The notes under the pieces are model-generated. The model searched no databases, was not told where the DNA came from, and saw only the letters and a list, made by a program, of their open reading frames with translations. From contig WQXD01000136.1 of the NCBI GenBank assembly GCA_009785015.1, forward strand, positions 1 through 9,235: 9,235 nucleotides of DNA, given 5' to 3'. Source of the stretch: Oscillospiraceae bacterium. Its GTDB lineage: Bacteria; Bacillota_A; Clostridia; Oscillospirales; WRJC01. A program made the translations under genes and the position numbers. Every line of letters begins with the position of its first letter. The stretch's first letter is position 1. This document shows, piece after piece, positions 6,874 to 9,235 of this stretch.

Positions 6874-7612
6874 TGATTTCAAGTCGAAAATATTTGACGA
6901 GGTATTGAAAATAGTAGTTAAGGACAGTATAAAAAAAGAAATAGCGGAATATAACGATGTTAAAGAAGATGAACGGCACACATTTTCCCCGGAATTTGAA
7001 TCAAAAATGACCAAGATATTGAAACGCGGAAAAAAATTCAAAACGGACTTTAGAAAAAATTCTTTAAAAATCATCGAGAGAACCGCTGTTGTAATTTTGA
7101 TTATATTATCGCTGTCGTTTGTAAGCCTGTTCTCGGTGGAGGCCGTAAGGACGGAAGTATATAATATGATAATCACTTTTTATGAAAAATTTATAAATAT
7201 CAATTTCAAAAACACGGACAATCAAAATTTTATAATGGGTGTTATACCCGAAATAATCGGGGAGGTATTTTTGCCTTCATATATCCCCGAAGAGTATTGG
7301 GAAGATGACATATCAAAATCAGACGTCGACGTCAGGGCTGTCTATACAAACGATGAAGGCAAAAATATCATATATTATCAAATGCTGCTTTCCGCAGTAG
7401 TTTCCGTCGACGGGGAAGAATATATAGAAAACGATATAACTATAAACGGAAATAACGGAAAGATTTATGAATACAATAAAGCAGACGATATTGTGTATTA
7501 TATAATCGTTTGGAACGACAATAAATATTTTTATCAGATATACAGCTTTTCAAACAAAGAAGAAACGATAAAAGTAGCGGAAAGCGTCGTATTGCATGAT
7601 GTTGAAAAATAA
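6863..7612 (+). CDS. Membrane anti-sigma-like protein with DUF4367-type extracellular domain
   Basis: This is a protein of 249 aa that probably holds the upstream sigma factor inactive and responds to an envelope signal. Residues 1-72 are cytoplasmic, charged and helical (D-F-K-S-K-I-F-D-E-V-L-K...), and no zinc-binding H-x3-C-x2-C motif is present. Residues 73-92 form a single membrane helix. Residues 93-249 lie outside. The last 60 residues (I-T-I-N-G-N-N-G-K-I-Y-E, then I-I-V-W-N-D-N-K-Y-F-Y-Q-I-Y, then N-K-E-E-T-I-K-V-A-E-S-V) match the pattern I know for DUF4367 domains at the C terminus of clostridial anti-sigma-like proteins. The ATG lies inside the sigma gene (11-base overlap), after an AGAAAG-like weak SD, so translation is probably coupled. 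Binding to the sigma factor is inferred from gene order and topology. No clear terminator follows. Confidence 0.82.
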   Translation: MDNSDFKSKIFDEVLKIVVKDSIKKEIAEYNDVKEDERHTFSPEFESKMTKILKRGKKFKTDFRKNSLKIIERTAVVILIILSLSFVSLFSVEAVRTEVYNMIITFYEKFININFKNTDNQNFIMGVIPEIIGEVFLPSYIPEEYWEDDISKSDVDVRAVYTNDEGKNIIYYQMLLSAVVSVDGEEYIENDITINGNNGKIYEYNKADDIVYYIIVWNDNKYFYQIYSFSNKEETIKVAESVVLHDVEK

Positions 7613-7697
7613 ATTTCAGTAAGCCAAAAGACAAATAAACCCGCTTTTACCATTTTTCGTCTTTTTATAAAAAAATTTAATGAATATGGAATTTTCC

Positions 7698-7725
7698 TGT
7701 AACTTTTTTGATTTTCGTTCGTTAT
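7698..7725 (+). promoter_or_regulatory. ECF-sigma-like promoter upstream of the small secreted protein
   Basis: TGTAAC (7698-7703), 16 bases, then CGTTAT (7720-7725) resembles ECF promoters with an AAC-type -35 and a CGT-type -10 (Bacillus SigW consensus TGAAAC-N16-CGTA). A T run follows the -35, as is usual for such promoters. Transcription would begin near 7733, about 40 bases before the ATG. No sigma-A pair with good spacing was found here. The sigma factor encoded 800 bases upstream is the obvious candidate to use it; this is inference. Confidence 0.55.
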
Positions 7726-7758
7726 ATATTGTGTAGGGCAAAAAAATAATAAAAAGAA

Positions 7759-7764
7759 AAGGAG
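7759..7764 (+). promoter_or_regulatory. Ribosome binding site that fixes the start of the small secreted protein
   Basis: AAGGAG ends 9 bases before the ATG at 7774. A TTG at 7768 in the same frame would leave only 3 bases and is not a credible start. Confidence 0.75.
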
Positions 7765-7773
7765 AATTTGGAA

Positions 7774-8160
7774 ATGAAATCAAAAAAAATCGCGGCGTTT
7801 TTATTGATCCTCGCAATAATGGCAATTTTCTTATCTGTCACGGTGGCGGCTCGCTGGATTAATACTATGGGTATATCATGTGACCTCGCTTTTTCAGGCA
7901 GAACCGCTACCTGTAAAGGGAATATAGAGGCTTTGCCGGGGTCAACGATATCAGGAACTTTGACTTTATACAAGAAAAATGGTTCATCGTGGGATTACGT
8001 AACTTCATGGAATAAAAATTCGGCATCATCGCTTACCATTAACGAAAAATATACGGTAAGCAGCGCGGGCACATACAGGGTTATGATAAGCGGAACCGTG
8101 ACTCGTAATGGCACATCAGAATTTGTTTCTTTGACAAGCAGTGAAAAAAGCTGTAATTAA
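7774..8160 (+). CDS. Small secreted beta-rich protein of unknown function
   Basis: This is a protein of 128 aa. The signal peptide is M-K-S-K-K followed by a long hydrophobic run (6-24), with likely cleavage after about A26. The mature part is about 100 residues of short alternating strands rich in Ser, Thr and Gly: G-R-T-A-T-C47-K-G-N, S-G-T-L-T-L-Y-K-K-N-G-S-S-W, V-T-S-W-N and G-T-Y-R-V-M-I-S-G-T-V. This resembles a family of small exported beta-sandwich proteins common in Clostridia, often met as hypothetical proteins. Cys36 and Cys47 could form a disulphide; Cys127 lies at the end. An ECF-like promoter lies upstream and the sigma/anti-sigma pair precedes it, so it is probably a target or an output of that system. 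No catalytic motif is visible, and I cannot assign a function. Confidence 0.78.
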   Translation: MKSKKIAAFLLILAIMAIFLSVTVAARWINTMGISCDLAFSGRTATCKGNIEALPGSTISGTLTLYKKNGSSWDYVTSWNKNSASSLTINEKYTVSSAGTYRVMISGTVTRNGTSEFVSLTSSEKSCN

Positions 8161-8208
8161 ACTCAAAAAAAATAGCGAAATTATGTAGCTCTTAGAATAG
8201 GACAATTC

Positions 8209-8393
8209 CGGCAAAACTCAAAAAAATCGCCGTTGATTTGGGGATGAAATAAGATAGGACAGCATACGGCAAATATGCTGTCCCGGGAATCAAGATAATA
8301 TATACCGCGATATATGGCAGTAGCGGCATATACTATCGCAAGGGAGGAATGACTCCAATGTTCAGCTAAACACGCGCACGAGCGGCAAAACTC
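8209..8393. repeat. Degenerate repeat: CGGCA(A/T)A every 57-59 bp
   Basis: CGGCAAA occurs at 8209, 8267 and 8383, and CGGCATA at 8324, giving steps of 58, 57 and 59 bases. Copies 1 and 4 share more (CGGCAAAACTC, then A/G, then AAAAA). Copies 1 and 2 are both preceded by ATAGGACA (8198 and 8256). Outside these cores the units differ strongly, so this is either an old tandem repeat or a spaced motif. It is not a CRISPR array, since there is no conserved 25-40 bp repeat. Confidence 0.45.
8257..8283 (+). other. Perfect 10-bp hairpin with CGGCAAA loop
   Basis: GGACAGCATA (8257-8266) pairs fully with TATGCTGTCC (8274-8283), leaving the 7-base loop CGGCAAA. No T run follows, so it is not an intrinsic terminator. 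It could be part of a structured RNA or a protein-binding site. Confidence 0.6.
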
Positions 8394-8406
8394 GAAAAAG
8401 TGCGCG
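8373..8406 (+). other. GC-rich hairpin with CGGCAAAA loop and A-rich bulge
   Basis: CGCGCAC (8373-8379) pairs with GTGCGCG (8400-8406). GAG (8380-8382) continues the stem with CTC (8391-8393), bulging out GAAAAA. The apical loop is CGGCAAAA, nearly the same as in the hairpin at 8257-8283. No T run follows. Confidence 0.5.
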
Positions 8407-8512
8407 CGCATGACGTTTTGAAGCCCGCTGAAACATCCTCAATTTCAATTATGCCATAAAATTATTAACAAATTTTTAAAGAAATATGAAATAAAAAGGA
8501 GTAAATTTAGAT

Positions 8513-9175
8513 ATGAAAAAAGTCAAAATCGTCGCGCTGGCCGTGGTGGCGGCAGTACTCAGTTGTTCTTTGCTCGCCCTGCCCGCAGGCGCGGGCGCCA
8601 AAATCATCGACCAATTTGAATTAGACGGAGTAGTGTACACCGTCAGAGCATGGTCGAGTACGGACAGGGACCAAGAAATATCTGATATATTGGCGCGTAA
8701 GGAACTCGACCGTCAACTCACGGAAAAAGAAATCGCCGAGTTGTGCGAGGCGCTGGGGAATATCGACTACAGAAAGGCGGTAGTCATACGCGGGGACTGT
8801 TTCAGGATAACGCACATAGAGCTGGCATACGGCTACGCGATGAATTTCATCACGACATGGTCGCCGGGCAGCCGCGGGTTGGTGCAGAGGGAGGACAAGC
8901 GCGAAATCACGCAGAATGGCGCGGTGGTGGCATGGGCCAATCTGGTGGCTACGTTCAACCAGCAGCCCACGAGCGTCACGATAGAGTATTCGGGCACATC
9001 ATCGTGGGTGGCATCGGGCATACCGATAAGCTGGAGCATTACGGCGATCAAGACATCGGGCACATCATCATCGGGTTATTTGCTGGCGGCGACAACTACG
9101 GCGACTGCGACGAATCCCGGCGGCGGTACGACCGTCGTGCCGTACAATTTATCTGTCTCCTGTTTCCCCGGATGA
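8513..9175 (+). CDS. Secreted protein of unknown function, Ser/Thr/Gly-rich C-terminal half
   Basis: This is a protein of 220 aa that I do not recognise. An N-terminal signal sequence (K2, K3, K5, hydrophobic 6-24) is followed by A-G-A-G-A, a likely signal peptidase I site near residue 29. A lipobox-like V-L-S-C18 inside it makes a lipoprotein a less likely alternative. Residues 31-100 are charged and probably mixed helix/strand (Q-F-E-L-D-G-V-V-Y-T-V, then a helix rich in E/K around 56-82). Residues 112-220 are strand-forming and rich in Ser, Thr and Gly, with a repeated S-G-T-S-S (160-164, 182-186) and a G-G-G turn at 203-205. Cys78, Cys96 and Cys217 are present. SD AAGGAG (8496-8501) lies 11 bases before the ATG. 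The gene is GC-richer than the sigma/anti-sigma genes and follows a repeat-bearing gap without a clear promoter. No terminator is seen in the 60 bases after it. Confidence 0.78.
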   Translation: MKKVKIVALAVVAAVLSCSLLALPAGAGAKIIDQFELDGVVYTVRAWSSTDRDQEISDILARKELDRQLTEKEIAELCEALGNIDYRKAVVIRGDCFRITHIELAYGYAMNFITTWSPGSRGLVQREDKREITQNGAVVAWANLVATFNQQPTSVTIEYSGTSSWVASGIPISWSITAIKTSGTSSSGYLLAATTTATATNPGGGTTVVPYNLSVSCFPG

Positions 9176-9235
9176 TGCAAAACCTTCAGCGATTACCTTA
9201 CTGTCAAGATACTAAACGCCTTTTTATGCCGCATA

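Larger units (their letters stand above)
8161..8512. other. 352-bp gap without a convincing gene, rich in hairpins and a recurring motif
   Basis: No reading frame here has both a start with a ribosome binding site and convincing protein content. A leftward open frame of 76 codons (8181-8411) lacks an SD and looks like the shadow of the repeats. The gap holds CGGCA(A/T)A four times at near-regular spacing, a perfect hairpin (8257-8283), a GC-rich hairpin (8373-8406), an imperfect palindrome (8298-8313) and, at its right end, the AAGGAG (8496-8501) of the next gene. No consensus promoter for that next gene was found. Confidence 0.6.

Noticed and set aside
7626..7665. Possible terminator after the anti-sigma gene (AAAAGAC pairing with GTCTTTT)
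   Set aside because: The stem is 7 AT-rich pairs around a 26-base loop, so its stability is too low to call a terminator.
8196..8410. CRISPR array suggested by repeats at about 58-bp steps
   Set aside because: Only 7 bases are shared by all copies. There is no conserved 25-40 bp repeat, no uniform spacers and no cas gene in the window.
8181..8411. Minus-strand frame of 76 codons in the gap, with F-F-E-F-C-R twice
   Set aside because: There is no ribosome binding site before its ATG. The repeated peptide is just the translation of the repeated CGGCAAAACTC DNA, and no signal peptide or domain is visible.

Overview
The window looks like a chromosomal segment of a Gram-positive anaerobe of the Clostridia, probably an Oscillospiraceae/Ruminococcaceae-like gut or environmental lineage. 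This is inferred from strong purine-rich Shine-Dalgarno sites, consensus sigma-A promoters, lipoproteins of Firmicute style, a solute-binding protein of the gut-Clostridia type, a sigma/anti-sigma pair with a DUF4367-like domain and heavy use of ATA codons. No RNA gene, CRISPR array, transposase or integrase was found.

Left part (1-2940). An SGNH/GDSL hydrolase gene, open at the left edge, runs rightward and ends at 635. It converges on two leftward genes: a small proline-linker lipoprotein with a putative carbohydrate-binding-like domain (705-1355) and a family-1 extracellular solute-binding lipoprotein (1409-2884). A perfect GC-rich hairpin with A and T tracts on its two sides (653-697) serves as a bidirectional terminator. 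The solute-binding gene has a textbook promoter (TTGACA-18-TATAAT), and the small lipoprotein gene follows it by about 50 bp, so the two may be one transcript.

Middle (2940-6304). Back to back with that promoter is a second textbook promoter (TTGACT-17-TATAAT) that drives a bifunctional class II aldolase/short-chain dehydrogenase (3046-5013) and, 16 bp later, a PHP-domain protein (5030-6304). Together with the divergent solute-binding protein this looks like a sugar or sugar-phosphate uptake and degradation locus. The substrate cannot be read from the sequence, and no permease, kinase, isomerase or regulator lies in the window. The 25 bp between the two -35 boxes holds a 12-bp palindrome.

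Right part (6305-9235). Directly after the PHP stop codon the sequence turns AT-rich. An ECF-type sigma factor (6310-6873) overlaps a single-pass membrane anti-sigma-like protein (6863-7612). Next comes a 160-bp gap with an ECF-style promoter (TGTAAC-N16-CGTTAT), a small secreted beta-rich protein (7774-8160), and a 352-bp gap (8161-8512) without a convincing gene but with hairpins and a CGGCA(A/T)A motif recurring about every 58 bp. Last is an unrecognised 220-aa secreted protein (8513-9175) whose base use is GC-richer again. The final 60 bases hold nothing I can identify. The simplest reading is an accessory envelope-signalling/secretion module, in which the sigma/anti-sigma pair controls at least the small secreted protein, placed immediately downstream of a carbohydrate operon.
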